Positions 12,250 to 24,433 of a stretch of 64,000 nucleotides of DNA are shown here, piece after piece. The notes under the pieces were generated by a model. That model did not search any database and was not told the DNA's origin. It worked only from the letters and a program-made list of their open reading frames with translations. Positions within the stretch are counted from its first letter, which is position 1; each line of letters starts with the position of its first letter. The stretch comes from Clitopilus passeckerianus (lineage: Eukaryota; Basidiomycota; Agaricomycetes; Agaricales; Entolomataceae), in the NCBI GenBank assembly GCA_944990035.1, contig CALYLX010000117.1, forward strand, positions 248,001 to 312,000, given 5' to 3'. A program made the position numbers and the translations under genes.

Positions 12250-12872
12250 GAGTCATGAGTGAGTGGGTGGGGAACTCCCAGTTGTGTCCAGTGCCTTAAG
12301 TGTACGAGACAAATAGAAACAATTCGCCTGGGTAATGGCTAAGTAGATCTCCTGTAATGATAGGCCCATTTCTCCTTCCAATCGCATGGTCATGGTGGCG
12401 TGAAGCAGATTAGCTTTAGAACATCACTGTCAGCTGTCGATTTCGCTGTCAGCAGGCTCATCCCGGTAGACTCGGCCATTATCTGGATCATGCTCAGGTT
12501 TCCGACAAGGTTCGGAAAGAATGTCCCGCGTCTCGATTGGCTTTGGCGCCAGGTCTCACAAGGACGCCTCCATATTGGAATGCGTACATGCGGGACAATG
12601 TCATTTGCCCTCTATCTACGGATGTCGTCACATCCAGATCGTACCTCAAGGAGATGAACCTGATGAATTCAATGCAATGCCAAGGGAAGATCCCCTGGAA
12701 ACTATCTGGAAGGCTTGTGATCGAAATATCAAAGCCAAATGGCGATCTAGGCGATCTAACACTATTCCGGCAGGTTTTCAACTCCATTCCTTGGGGTCGG
12801 CCATAGGCGACGCATTTATAAAGCAATTCCTGTAGATCAGCTGAGAGTCCATTCTTGACTAGCTTTCTTACC
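12250..12872. other. Intergenic, promoter region of the aldehyde dehydrogenase
   Basis: The stretch separates divergent genes. Overlapping open frames exist on both strands (plus 12521-12835, minus 12494-12874), each just over 100 residues. Neither resembles a known family, and their overlap means at most one could be real. I treat the region as promoter plus chance open frames. Confidence 0.35.
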
Positions 12873-14913
12873 ATGGCTAACTATACTCCTGTCGATGAAA
12901 TTTCAAAGGTGAGGCCAGCGCGTCTCCTGTGTGGAAGTTCTGACTGAGTCATGATATAGATCCGTGACGAACTTCGCGCCACATTTCGAAGTGGTCTCAC
13001 CAGATCGCTCTCATGGCGCCAACACCAGCTCCTGCAGCTGGCTCGTATGATGCAGGAGAACTCTGATGCTTTCGCGAACGCTCTCGTCGCAGATTTAGGG
13101 AAACCTCGCATGGAGAGCCATCTGGCTGAAATTTGTGTTATTCTCAGCCGCGCCTTGACTTGCGCAGAGAAGCTAGAGGAATGGACCAAGCCTGAGGTCG
13201 TCGATGTCCCAGACTGGCAGAAACCATGGAATCCTACAGTTCACCAGGCCTCAAAGGGGACTGTGTTGATCATTTCGTGCGTCGAAGCCCCGGATTAATG
13301 TTCTTGACTGAAATATATTACCGGGCAGACCTTGGAATTATCCCCTGATCTTGACCTTCCAGCCGCTCTATGGTGCTATTTCTGCAGGGTGCTGTGCTGT
13401 CATCAAGCCTTCAGAAGTATCCGCCAATTTCTCCAACCTTATTGCCGAGCTTGTTCCCAAATATTTGGATCAATCTGCCTACCGTATCATTCTCGGGGCT
13501 GTTCCAGAGATTACGAAGGCTTTGGAGCTAAGATGTAAGAAATTCCCTTGACTGGAACTTCTCAATACTGATCTTGTAATGTGACCAGGGGACCACAGTA
13601 CGTCTTCGCCTCAAAACTTCTTTGTCAGGCTGACTAGGTGTAGTCTACTACACCGGTAACGGAAGGGTCGGCAGGATAGTAGCAGCGGCGGCGGCCAAAC
13701 ACCTGACACCGTTGACTCTAGAGCTGGGTGGAAAATCTCCTGTTCTTGTCGACGGCACGTTCGATTTGGCTATAGCAGCAAAACGCACTCTGTGGGGAAA
13801 GATTAGCAATGCCGGGCAGGTGATTCCGTCCTTTCAATGCTTTGGATGCCTCCCTCATATTTGTACCCGTCCTAGATCTGTGTTTCTCCGGACTACGTCC
13901 TCGTCCTCAAAGACAGGATCGAAGAGTTCACTGAAGGCCTCAAGGCAGCGTACAAATCCTTCTTCCCAGAGGGCGCTTTAGAAGCGGCGAAGTCGGATTC
14001 TTACGGTCGCATCGTCTCGGACGCCCATTTCATCCGAATAAAGAGCCTTCTCAGTCGAACGAATGGTAACATCATCCTGGGTGGATCGACGGATGACCAA
14101 AGGGGGTTCGAACCAACCGTCGTTCAAGGCGTCGAAGCTGGGGACTCTTTGCTGGAAGAGTGAGGGCATATGGGATTTTCTCATTGTGTAGACTGACATG
14201 TGATATTAGGGAGATTTTTGGACCTGTCTTGCCGCTCATCGCTGTCGATAGCGTTGAGAATGCCATAGAATTCATCAATGAAGGGTATGGTTATACACCT
14301 TGACATATACCTCACTCATGGTAACTAACCTGCTGTGATAGTGGACACCCTCTTGTGATCTATGCCTTCACAGAGGATACGGCCACCAAGCAGAAGCGTA
14401 AGTTCAGAAGTCTCGCTCGGAATCTTTCGACCCGCTGATCACCGTTTAGTTCTGGACAGAACGACAAGCGGTAATCTCGTATTCAACGATACTTTCCAGC
14501 AACTTGCAGGTTTGTCTTGGCTACTAAATGCATCAAAGAGAGCCAAATTTAACGGCGTCTTTGTAGTGGATGAGCTTCCTTTCGGCGGAGTGGGTGATTC
14601 AGGATGTACGTGATTCCTTTGACCTTTTCAATCTTGGGCAAGCGACCTGACCGTGGTTCGATTCAGACGGTCGCCAGGTGCTGAAATACAGCTACAAAAA
14701 CTTTACTTACCTGAGGAGTACGGTTGACATTCCAGCAGCGTATGTGATCTCTGCAGTTCGCACATTTTTCAGTTACCCAGGCTAACCATTCAAAATTTGG
14801 ACAGCGCTGAGCCTCACCTCGAGGTTCGTTACCCTCCCTACACAAAGGACAAATTCGCGTTCTTCGCCAAAGCTCTAGAGGTGAAGATACCTGACTCATC
14901 CCCAGACGTCTGA
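12873..14913 (+). CDS. NAD(P)-dependent aldehyde dehydrogenase, ALDH3 type
   Basis: About 500-520 residues in about ten short exons. The reaction is oxidation of medium or long-chain fatty aldehydes to acids. Diagnostic segments seen after splicing: [21 protein letters not shown]-binding [19 protein letters not shown], the glutamate motif [14 protein letters not shown] (near 13715) and the catalytic cysteine in [13 protein letters not shown], formed by joining exons across the intron that starts near 13820. EEIFGPVLP and [12 protein letters not shown] follow. The short ALDH3-like length, an N-terminus without targeting sequence, and NFTYLRS near the end suit class 3 fatty aldehyde dehydrogenases. 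No C-terminal membrane helix was obvious. The start at 12873 is followed by a splice at GTGAGG. Confidence 0.9.
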
Positions 14914-15070
14914 GGTCCAGGTCCATAAGCCGTAGTATAATGTATTTTTATCTATCATCCTCTGATAGGCAAACATGAGGAATGTGTGAAGCGTCATTGA
15001 TTTCATTAGGAATAGATCAGAAAGAGCCAGTAATAGGTGCCGTATCACTGGTGACAAAAGGAAAGTCAAT

Positions 15071-17435
15071 CTAAGGAGGAAGGTGTGCTTGGGGCCCGCC
15101 ACCGCCAGCACGCTTCAGCAGAACTTGCTGGTAACTCTCCCAGCCTCCAATCAACTAAACGTGTTAGTCAGTATCAATCAAAACGTGAGGTTGAGCCCAA
15201 AGTTTATACGCACTTCCTTTTGCCTAGCAATCATCCCTTCTAGGAACGCATGCAACGAATCTTTGAAATCCTGGATTCGTTCTTGCTCGAATCGGGCCAT
15301 CTCGGTCTTGACGAGTTTAGAGACAAGCTCATATTCATGCTTGCAGTCCAAAGCGCGCCTTTCTGCCTCTGCGATCCGACTTAGCGAGTGCCCTAGACGA
15401 TCAGTGGGTATCCGGCCTTGAGCACGATCTTTTTCATGCGTCTGTTTCAAGCGAAGCAAGTCGCTCTCGGCTTGTTTCCAGTTGTGATACGTCCTTATCC
15501 TGCCCGCAAAGGCCAGCTAGAAAGAGTATAGTGAGATGGTCGTGTGTTATAAACGTCGGTATGTAATGGACTGACCCTCACGGAGTTGATGAGTCTTGAG
15601 TACTCATCAGCAGTAGCTAACAACGTAACCATGTCCTGCTCAGCCTGAATGTTCTGGAGATCTTGGGCCTTTCTTCCAACGTCCGCAAGCCCGGCAAGGG
15701 ACTGGGATAGATGCTTTCCTACATCGGATGCAGAGAGGTCGGTTACTGATTGTGCAAATTCGCCTGTGGCAATTGCAAGTTCTGTGGAGCGTTTGAGTCA
15801 ATATTCACAAGGGTGGGTAAAGAATGGCTGACCGGCCCGCTGCCTGGCGACTACTTCGATGGCCTTGACCAAACCTTTGAGCTGCGACTCGAGGCTGTCT
15901 AGGTATACCTTCTGTCTGTCAAACCACTAGAATGGTATTAGGTGCTATTAATAGAAATATCGTGAATGGTTCCACCTCATCTGTTTCATGGAATCTCGGG
16001 CCAACGACTGCCTGGCCAATTGAAGCCATCAAACCGCCTCGTTCATGAGCAATTTCAGCTTTTCTATGCTTGATCTAATCACGTCCCCAATGTCAGACAA
16101 AACATAGAACGCGAAAGCGGTAAAAGCCCTACATCAAGAGAAAAGGTATCGCTTTCCAGGAATAACTTGAGGTCGGGATCTTTGCCAAGCTCTGGGTGAT
16201 TGGCGATTTTCTGGATACATTTTTCCAATGCCATTCGACGTTGACGGACAAATTGATCATCAAACCGGCCAAAGGTGTTCTTCTCTGGAACCGGGGGGAC
16301 GACGACGCCTGGGTTGTTGTTGGAGAGGGTCTCATAGAGCCAGAGGAAGTCAGAATAGCGTCGAAGAACGGAGAAGGCGGATTTCTGGAAGAGAGGGGAG
16401 GTTGTCTGCGGTAGATTGAATCAGGAATTTGGACTAGTCAGAGAAACAGTAGCGACTCACTCGGGTGTGTACGGTGTACAACATGTATGACCTGATGGGG
16501 TCACCGACCTTTTGAGGGTCATCGACAGTTATTACGAAGACGGGCTGAAGTCCATTCTCGTCTTGTACAGCCGTTGGCGTTTTCTGTTACGAAGAAGCTC
16601 AAGTTGAAGCAGAATCAAGAGTCGTTAAACTACTCACGAGCTTGGCATTGGGAGAGTCGGGATTCAATCTCAGAGTTTGGCCGATGGGCTTGTCATCGTC
16701 ACTGTCATCATCTGCTTGTGCTTCACCCCATGCACCGCGCTCGCTTTGCCAACCCGTGTTATTGAGAGCATCGCCGCCTATGGATAAACCGGCAATAGAG
16801 TGATTCAGGGATTCGACTGGATTATATCCTAGAGGAGAAGGAAAGTCGGTAGAGGAGCGAGAAGTAGATGTGGGTGGTTTGGGTAAAGCTGGCTCTTCAT
16901 GGTGCTCTTCTGTAGACCTGAACTTGAGAGGACTTGAGGGTGAAGCAGGGCTGATGGGTGAATCCTGGGGAGTGGGAGTAGCCGCTCTTGAGGTATGGGC
17001 GCTAGCTTCGGTAGTGTGACCACTTTTATCCTCCTCTGAAACCTGGGGGTGAATCTCTTTATTATCGGAGATGCCCTGGTCTACGCTTTCTCTGAAGCCA
17101 GGTGATTTTGCGAAATCAGCAGAGGCATTGTCAGAGTTGCCCTTGATAGACGTGGGTTTTGAGTCTTCCTCTTCTTCTTCGTCTAGCTTGAGAGGATCAT
17201 GAGAGCTCAATGGCTCTGGTTCATGAAAGGGCTCCGTTTCATATGAGGCCTGAGGTATAGGTTGGGAATATGTATCTTCGACTGTGGTTGAGGCCTCGTA
17301 GTCATCGGCTATAGTACTGGCAAATGGGGTTGACCAGGGGTCCGGTGAGTTCGACCTCTTTGCAAATGGATCAGCAAAGGGGTTATCTTCGAGTGCGCTG
17401 CGTGAAGGTGCGAGTAGGTCGTCGAAGCCGTCCAT
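15071..17435 (-). CDS. VPS5: Retromer sorting nexin Vps5
   Basis: About 650 residues. The start at 17435 gives MDGFDDLLAPSRSALEDNPF, an opening seen in basidiomycete Vps5 proteins; an upstream frame would add about 26 residues but is less likely. The first third is acidic and disordered, with NPFADPF and DPWSTPF motifs. A PX domain follows with RRYSDFLWLYETL, PPVPEKNTFGRF and RRMALEKCIQKIANHPEL (phosphatidylinositol-3-phosphate binding). The C-terminal Vps5/BAR coiled coil (15100-16050) is long and charged, with LSRIAEAERRALDCKHEYE. Role: membrane-curving half of retromer, recycling receptors from endosomes to the Golgi together with a Vps17 partner. It is divergent from the RdRP gene, with 248 bp between starts. 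Confidence 0.9.
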
Positions 17436-17683
17436 GAACTGTGAAATGGCCTTTCCTCTGGCGCTGTTGCCGGCGTTATGGGTGATCGGAACGCGGCGCA
17501 AAGGGCCGATCACTCACGTGACACCGATTCTAGTGTACGCGATGAACTAGGCCTTGGAAAGCAGAGGTCTGTTGATGTTCCAGCGTGAAGTTCAACGAAC
17601 TCTTGATAGCATGACCTTTTGAAGTGTCCATTCATCATTAAACAATAGCAATTTCTTCGATATTTGTCAAGGAAACAACGGCA

Positions 17684-20600
17684 ATGTCGAGACCATTGAC
17701 ACCGGCCTCACAAAGTACGTGACCACAATGATTGGAATGGAGAGCACGCCCTCTGAGTCACTGACGCTTAACACCGAATAGGTTCTGATCATCTTCCCTT
17801 CAACTCACAGGCAACGCGACTTTGTTCCATGCATTTCTCCATACTCTCATCGTTACTTCCTCTAGATCAGCGAATATGGACATATAGACGATATCACGCC
17901 GCTTCTCAGGGCGATAGACGCGCAGGATGAGCGTAAGGCTACCTTGGCAATCAAGCGAGAGTTTTCTTAACATCTGCTTGCTAGCGGCACCAACCCAGGA
18001 GATAAAGGAAGAAGATGAAATAGTGCTCCGTAAACGCAAGATACCAAGTGATATCTCAAACACCTCCACCTTGGTAGATGAACCACCCCTCAAACGCAAA
18101 AAGAAGACGAAGACATCAGCGACATCGGAAACCACGAACAAGAGGGAACCTTATATCTTGGTAGGTTCGCCATGCTCACATTGGGAAACGAGAGTTTGAC
18201 GTTTCCTCCAGGCAAGCTCAGTGGCTGTCGAGGAATGCATGAAGCGCGCAGGGACTCCTACCGGAGTTGCTCTTGAAATTGCGCGCCTCCTGACTTCGAA
18301 GAAGATCACCTACAAGGATATCACCTCGCAGAGGTTGGAGTCATTGAAGGGAACCAATGCCGAGACTGGGCCGCAGACAGCTAGGCTTTTCCAGCCGGCT
18401 TCCAATATTGGCGCTGCAGCACCTGATTTGGCTTTTGCTCAAGAGAACGTTGCAACCGTGAGTCCATACCTCCATGCTGATCAGACCAACTACTAACAAA
18501 CTCTGGTACAGTCCCCCTGGGAAGAATTGGACAAGGAAGAAACGGCACTTTCACAAGACCCGTACGCCGGTCTTGGTCATAGCGGGCTCTTTCCAGGCTG
18601 GTACGGAGGGAAGGTCAACTTTACCGGAAAACTCAAGAGTCGTAAAACCACACACGCCGATAAAGAATCTCTTGAGATTGTTTTGGACCGGTGCTCCCTA
18701 GGTCCATCGTCTCGGTTTGCACGTCGTTTTGGGTCCATCTCCGTCCTGCGTGTCCGAGTTGACGGCGATAATCTCTTCAATCAAGAAGTTAACTTGATTG
18801 AGTTCTTCAAGCGGCCTTTCGTTCTGTGGGGTCGTGTATACCGCTCCTTTTACGCCAAAGAGAGCAGTATATTCCTGTTCAAGACGAATGAAGGATTCTT
18901 GGATGGCAAGATCCGTGACAATGTTTTTCCTGGCTTCTCTCTTCTCGACTTCTTACATTGGCACAACCCCGTTGAAATGAACAAGAAACAGGGAATGCCC
19001 AAGTGGGCTGCTCGAACAGCTTTGGGATTGTCGAACTCATTTCCGGGCCCTCTGCTTCTTGCGGAAAATATTCTGGACACTCCAGACGTTGGTGAGCCTT
19101 TTTGTTATTTTATAGTGTTGTAAATGCTTATTGCTGCCTCGCAGTGGCCCCTGATACAACTGAAGATGCCCCGGGAAGAGATATGACAGATGGATGCGGG
19201 TATTCCAACCGGTCAACACACTTGCAGGTCTACCATATACTAGGTGCCGATAGCTACCCAACCGCCTTCCAGTATCGTTTAGCAGGAATCAAGGTAGGGA
19301 TTATTCAAAACCTGGTTTACTCATACTGATAAACAATTTGAAAGGGTATGTCCAGTGAACGAAGCGACCTACCATTTTTGGAGCCTCAGAAGATCTGGGT
19401 TCGGCCATCCCAAATCAAAATTCGCTATCCCGAAAACCACCATGACCCCAACGACCCGACTCTCCGCATCATCGAGCTCGTACGAACATCGCATATGAAG
19501 ACTCCTGCTCGCCTAAGTGCAGAGCTCATTATCAACCTGGCTGAAAACGGGGTTCCTCACAATGTCTTCACCTGTCTATTGCAAGGGCAACTCAAAGAGA
19601 TTGTGGAGAACTTGACGACTTGGGAGGGAGACGACGCTATGTATAAGCTGTGGAACTGCATCGAGAGAATTGGGGCCGTGCTCTATGCCCGGCGGGCTCG
19701 AGAAGCAGCTGGAGAGGCGCGGGCAAAGGGATTGGGGTCTGGGGTTGAAGACGACGACACTCGAGATGATGATGATGACGATGATGTTCTCCTACAAGCA
19801 AATCATGGGCAACGATCGACGGCTTGGTGGCCAGACCACGTCTCTGGCTGCCCGTCCTCTCTCGAAGAGACTGTTCTTGTTCTGCTTGATGCTGGCTTCT
19901 CGCCAGTGTCGTCTCCCATCCTACGAGAGAAGCTCAAGCAGATCACAAAATCGAGGATAAGGAATACGACGCAGAAAGTCAACTGGGACTTGCCTCAATC
20001 AGCAACCGCATTTGTGGTCCCAGGTAGGCAGAGTATAGCAATGAGTATTTGGACATTACTAATCTGTTTCTAGATGAATTCGGTGTTTTAGAGGAGGACG
20101 AGATCCAGATCAAGAGCTCGCGTCGGAATCTGCTGAGTGATAGCGGGCCCACAGATGTTATTGTGGGTGATGTGCTGGTATGATATCTCGCCTTTTCATG
20201 GATGGATTTCGTTGCTCATACTCATCCAGCTCAGCCGCAATCCATGCAAGTTACCGACAGACGTCAGGAAAGTCAAGGCTGTGGAACATCCTGCACTTCG
20301 CGACTGTGTAGACGTTATTGTTTGTACTGTGAAAGGCCGCCGCCGCTTGCTGGACTTCTTAGCTGGAGGTGAGTTAGAAAATTCTGGTCAGAACACCTTC
20401 GTGACAGCCAAGTTCCAGGTGACTACGACGGTGACAAAGCCATGGCAATATGGGCGGCCGACTTCGTGCAGCCATTCAGAAATGCGAACGAGAAGCATTC
20501 CCTCGAACCTGCTGGTCTAGCAAGCTGTTTCTCCGCTAAAGACAATATCAAGGCTGGCGAATTTGCCGAACGGATCTCGGCCTATCGACCGAGGATAGGA

Positions 20601-21526
20601 TTTCGGAATACCAGCGCTACTTGCTGGGTGCCCTCCGAAACCCGGCAATCATTGGCCAGTGCTCCAAGATGCACGATATCGCGGTGTACAAACACGGCTA
20701 CGGCAATGTCAGGACTGTAAAGCTTGCTCACATGTGCGTTTCTGTCTCGACGCTGTGTGCGCATACTCATTTGTTTCGTAGTTTCTGCAAAGTACTGGAT
20801 GGAGGCAAGAGCGGCCTTGAGCTGAACAAGGAGACCTACGAGCAATACCGGAAGGATTATCTCAACGGGACGAATGGGCCAGCATGGAAGCAGGACAAAT
20901 CGGACACTTCACCCAAAAACAACGAATCGTGGCTGACCAAGAAGTTCAGGAAGAAACAGCACCTTCATAAGTTCATCATGGATAGTCTGGAAGAGGCTGC
21001 GGGCGAGCAGGAAGAGAAAATTCTTGCCGAAATGGACGAAGTCTTCAAAAGCCTGCCCTGGGGGCGTACAGCAGATCAGGACCTTTCCAAACCGTGGGTT
21101 GAAGCGCAGCGAATCGTCAGTGAGGGAGATGCGTCGTCGGAGATCACAATGGCCAAAATGCGCGACCTCGCGAAGATTGAAGCTCACGTTAAGGAGATCT
21201 GGAAGGAGCACAAACTACGTGTGGACAAGAAATTCACCGACAACCATATCGAAGTGCGGCAAGATGTCCTTCGAGCGCTTTCCAAGCAATTTGTCTCTGC
21301 GCCTAGACTCGAGGACATGGAGGCTATCATGGATGAGGCTTCAATCTCTCGTTTGCGAGCCTCTTACGCTTATATCTACGATCAAGAAAAGAAGGGCGGT
21401 GGTTGGAGTCGGTTCCCATGGAATGTCGCCCTTCGCGAACTTTGCCACATCAAAGCAAGTTCGCTTGGACCTTACAAGACGACGACTATTGGGTTCTATG
21501 AGCGTTTCAAGCTATCGCGCCGTTAG
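17684..21526 (+). CDS. RNA-dependent RNA polymerase of the RNAi pathway (apparent frameshift)
   Basis: About 1,000-1,050 residues. The catalytic core is unmistakable: SRNPCKLPTDVRKVKAVEHP, and the two-barrel polymerase signature GGDYDGDKAMAIW, formed by splicing into position 20417. The GYSN and LEPQKIWVRPSQIK region is upstream, and HDIAVYKHGYGN follows. Family role: makes double-stranded RNA from aberrant or single-stranded transcripts to feed Dicer (quelling, transposon and virus defence, small RNA production). There is an acidic run of nine Asp/Thr/Arg codons near 19755-19785. Two oddities: the frame through AERISAYRP breaks at about 20583-20594 and resumes one base earlier as EDRISEYQRYLLGALRNP, with no phase-compatible intron; and the N-terminal exons (17684 to about 18000) do not join cleanly, so the true start is uncertain. 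Coding is firm from about 18000. Confidence 0.85.
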
Positions 21527-21828
21527 GCCGACGTACCATTGTATACATACCATGATCACATTTGTTCCGTTTTACCAGTCTTGTAGCCTCTCATTTCTGC
21601 GCCCTCTTGCCTTCTTTTCTTGCATTATTGTAGCTCTGTACTCTATCCTCATTACCGGAGGCTTTTCGTGTATCACTACATAGGATCTTGTTACTCATTG
21701 TATTGTCATTGGCCATGTCGAAGCAGATGAAATCTAGTACAACAGTAATTGGAAGTTTGAACGAGTGTGATATGTGACATATTTAACGAATGGGTATACA
21801 ATATGTTCCACGAATAAATTCGAGAGCC
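21527..21828. other. Convergent intergenic region
   Basis: Pyrimidine-rich sequence (21540-21650) follows the RdRP stop, then AT-rich sequence. It holds the two 3' untranslated regions; no gene was recognised. Confidence 0.45.
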
Positions 21829-22694
21829 TCAAGACATCAGTCGCTCTCCCCATACAAGCCGATGGCGATGTGCCCTGTACGCACCAGCCAGGAGCAGCCA
21901 GAAGAGGTATGAGCAAATTATGAAAGATATCACAAACATGAACCTCATAGAAGCTTTCCATCTCCAGGACACTGGGCTAGTCCACGTAAAGATTATACAT
22001 CGCCATCGCTCGTAGAATTCAGTGTTGAGCCAGCGAAGATCCGAGACGAGGTCTTGTGCCTGGACAACCATGTAAACGTTAGGCACATCGATGGAAAGAG
22101 GGGTGGATTGAGGCACATACCTTCTGTCGACCGGAGTCATATACTGTGTTTATGTCGGCCACTTGGGATTGGATTGTTGGAAGGTTGTCTGCAAGGTTGT
22201 CCAGTAATTGTGCGGATTCTTCCAGCTCTCCGTCAATGTGCGGGACCTGTGTCCGCAGAGCTCTCTGAGCTCGAGCTGTGGTTTGCTGGAAGGGGTTGAG
22301 TATGGCTGTGACTGGGTAGGATGTCGAGTACGTACTTGTATGCCTGTGTGCGATTCCTGGATGAGACCGTCGATTGCTCGGAAGTTACTCAAGCTTTCCG
22401 ACAGCTTAGCCTGCAAGTGCGCTCAGCTGAGTTCTACGCAGTACAGCAACATCCACACCTCCAGACCCCGCATTTGATAGTCATATTCCATTGCCTTCTT
22501 CGACGCTTTGCTCAAAGCAGCCTCCAATTTCCTTGAAACGAGTACAAAAGTTAGAAGAAGTTCGAACTGGACATTCAGGGCTTGCTGTTGTTGCTTCAAG
22601 TTACACACCTCGTTGAAACGTAGCTCGGGCAGTCGTTGTGCCAATATCGAGCTGGCTCTTTCTCCCAACTTTGTAACGATTCGCTGGAGGACAT
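21829..22694 (-). CDS. Hypothetical coiled-coil protein with C-terminal membrane anchor
   Basis: About 230-240 residues in about five exons, none matching a family I recognise. The start at 22694 (MSSSESLQSWEKEPARYW) splices at GTGTGT into a helical stretch with RKLEAALSKASKKAMEYDYQ and SESLSNFRAIDGLIQESHTG, then ELEESAQLLDNLADNLPTIQ, all heptad-like. A single strongly hydrophobic segment near the end (FMFVISFIICSYLFWLLLAG, codons about 21880-21940) is followed by a basic tail and stop. The layout (cytosolic coiled coil, one tail helix) resembles tail-anchored SNARE-associated or organelle-tethering proteins, but that is only an analogy. Convergent with the RdRP gene. Confidence 0.6.
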
Positions 22695-24433
22695 GGTCGA
22701 ACAAGGCAAAGAAGTAAAGGGTCTTCCCCTGGCTCAGGCTCTTACCGAACCTCATGCCATCTCAGCCAAGTGCCATTCCTGCATCCCTTCTGATTTCATT
22801 GGAGTCAAAGTCACGTGCTGTCGGCCGAATCATCCACTGATGTGGCGGTGTGAAGCCAATCGAACCTTAGTCGATCCTCCTTCCCAAAGAACGTGAAGAT
22901 CGATCGAAAGGTATGCATCGAAACAACATAATGTTAGCCTTGCCGAGACTCCAGGCCAATTGACTCAGCTGGAACGGCAAAAAAGCTACCAATACTTGCT
23001 ACCCAGCTCGTCAGTGACCCTCAGCGTGTTAACGTACTTCCGACTCGGTTGCTTCATTCGTCAATTGATGATCTTCTCAGGAGTCAAGCGGCACTGGTGG
23101 CAACGATCCCTGAGTAACGGAAGCAAAATTCCGTCTTTGGAGGTTGGAGCCTTGGGCATCATCGATGGCTCTTTTCAACTGGGAGAGCCTTAAATCACAA
23201 GCGAGTTCGAAGACAAACACTTGATATTCTAGTACAAAGAGCATCATCTTGATGCGTCGTATCCCACAAACCCATCATCTCGTCAGGTAGGCAACCTGAC
23301 GGCAAAAACGTGTGTCTCTTCGGATTTGGCGAGAGGTTCCTTTGAAGATTATCGCGACGCTTTCTTATCCAATCACCCAATTCATTTTCGGACAATTCGG
23401 ACCGAAGCAGAAAACTTCATGGGTTCAAATGGTCTTGAAAGCAGTTCCTTCCTTTGCCCGGGCCGGGCTTTACTTTGATACAGTTGCAATTTCCACGCAC
23501 AAGGACAAACAGGTCAGCAGAATTGGTGACTCCTCGTGCTACGAAACACTCATCAACCCAGGTTTGTGTCGGTACTGCGTTCTGAACATACGACGACATG
23601 CGTGATCGTCTTTCCTCGTGCCACTGGCCGCCTACTGCTCTCAAGACTGCCAACTCTAGCCGACGCCATATTCAACGAAATAGGACCGAAACATACGCTT
23701 AGATCCTCATGACTCGAAGATCATCCTAGGGACCACACTATTTCTGCCTTCTTCATTGATGCTGCTAGGCTTGTTTGGACCTCACGGCCGACTTAGGGGC
23801 CACCATACGGCTTGTTTCTCTCGGAGAAACGGACGTGTTATCGCAAGATAACCTCTTCTTTGTTATCTGGGACCTCTCAAGGCATCACTTCGGCTTGCGA
23901 ACTGTGCTGAAGTTTTCTCGGCCTTGCCTCTCGGGCTGTCCAAGGTGCTTCAGTATGCATGGGCTGTACAGCGCATCTGACAAACCTCCACATGTTTGCA
24001 AAGGAATGCAAACGCTCTCCTCCCACATGCAACCCACTTATCTATTCAGCTGGGAAGAATGGCAGATGACGAGCTCAGTGTACCGCGTTTGTCTTACCCC
24101 GAATCTGGTCATCGTCCACGCCCGACATGCCCAGTACCGCACAGAATGAGTGTTCACCTACAAGCGCTGACTTGGCCGTATGTTGATTATCTTCAAACGA
24201 CCTCATTGTCACTCTTCTGTTCGATGCTGGCCTGGTCCTGACGGTGCCTGCTCTTCGTCACCTGGTCAAACTAACGCAATCGCAGCCATATGGCAGAGAC
24301 GATCTCTAGAGGTTTAAAAGCAGGCCAACGAGCCGCTATCCAGTCAGTCAGAGCTCCAGTTCTCTACTTGCGAAGTCCTCCAACTTCTCTGCTCTTCATC
24401 TCAGGTGTTTTCGGCGATTCACATTTCATCACA
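22695..24433. other. Gene-poor stretch of 1.7 kb
   Basis: No assigned gene. On the minus strand, two open frames in the same reading frame (23417-23653 and 23195-23395) are separated by essentially one stop codon and could be exons or remains of an uncalled gene. Plus-strand frames such as 23775-24149 look random in composition. The right end should hold the promoter of the chitinase at 24434, including an AT-rich TTTAAAAG near 24313. Confidence 0.35.

Noticed and set aside
12494..12874. Overlapping opposite open frames upstream of the aldehyde dehydrogenase
   Set aside because: Each just over 100 codons, mutually exclusive, with no recognisable motif and in a promoter position.
14655..14664. 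GGTTCGATTC, a perfect tRNA B-box
   Set aside because: It sits at an intron end inside the aldehyde dehydrogenase gene and has no A-box or cloverleaf around it.
15071..21526. Idea that VPS5 and the RdRP form a functional pair because they are divergent
   Set aside because: Divergent neighbours are common in compact fungal genomes; no shared motif or pathway supports it.
23775..24149. 124-codon plus-strand open frame upstream of chitinase 1
   Set aside because: Composition rich in Cys, His and Leu in a random-looking pattern; no splice partners or family match.
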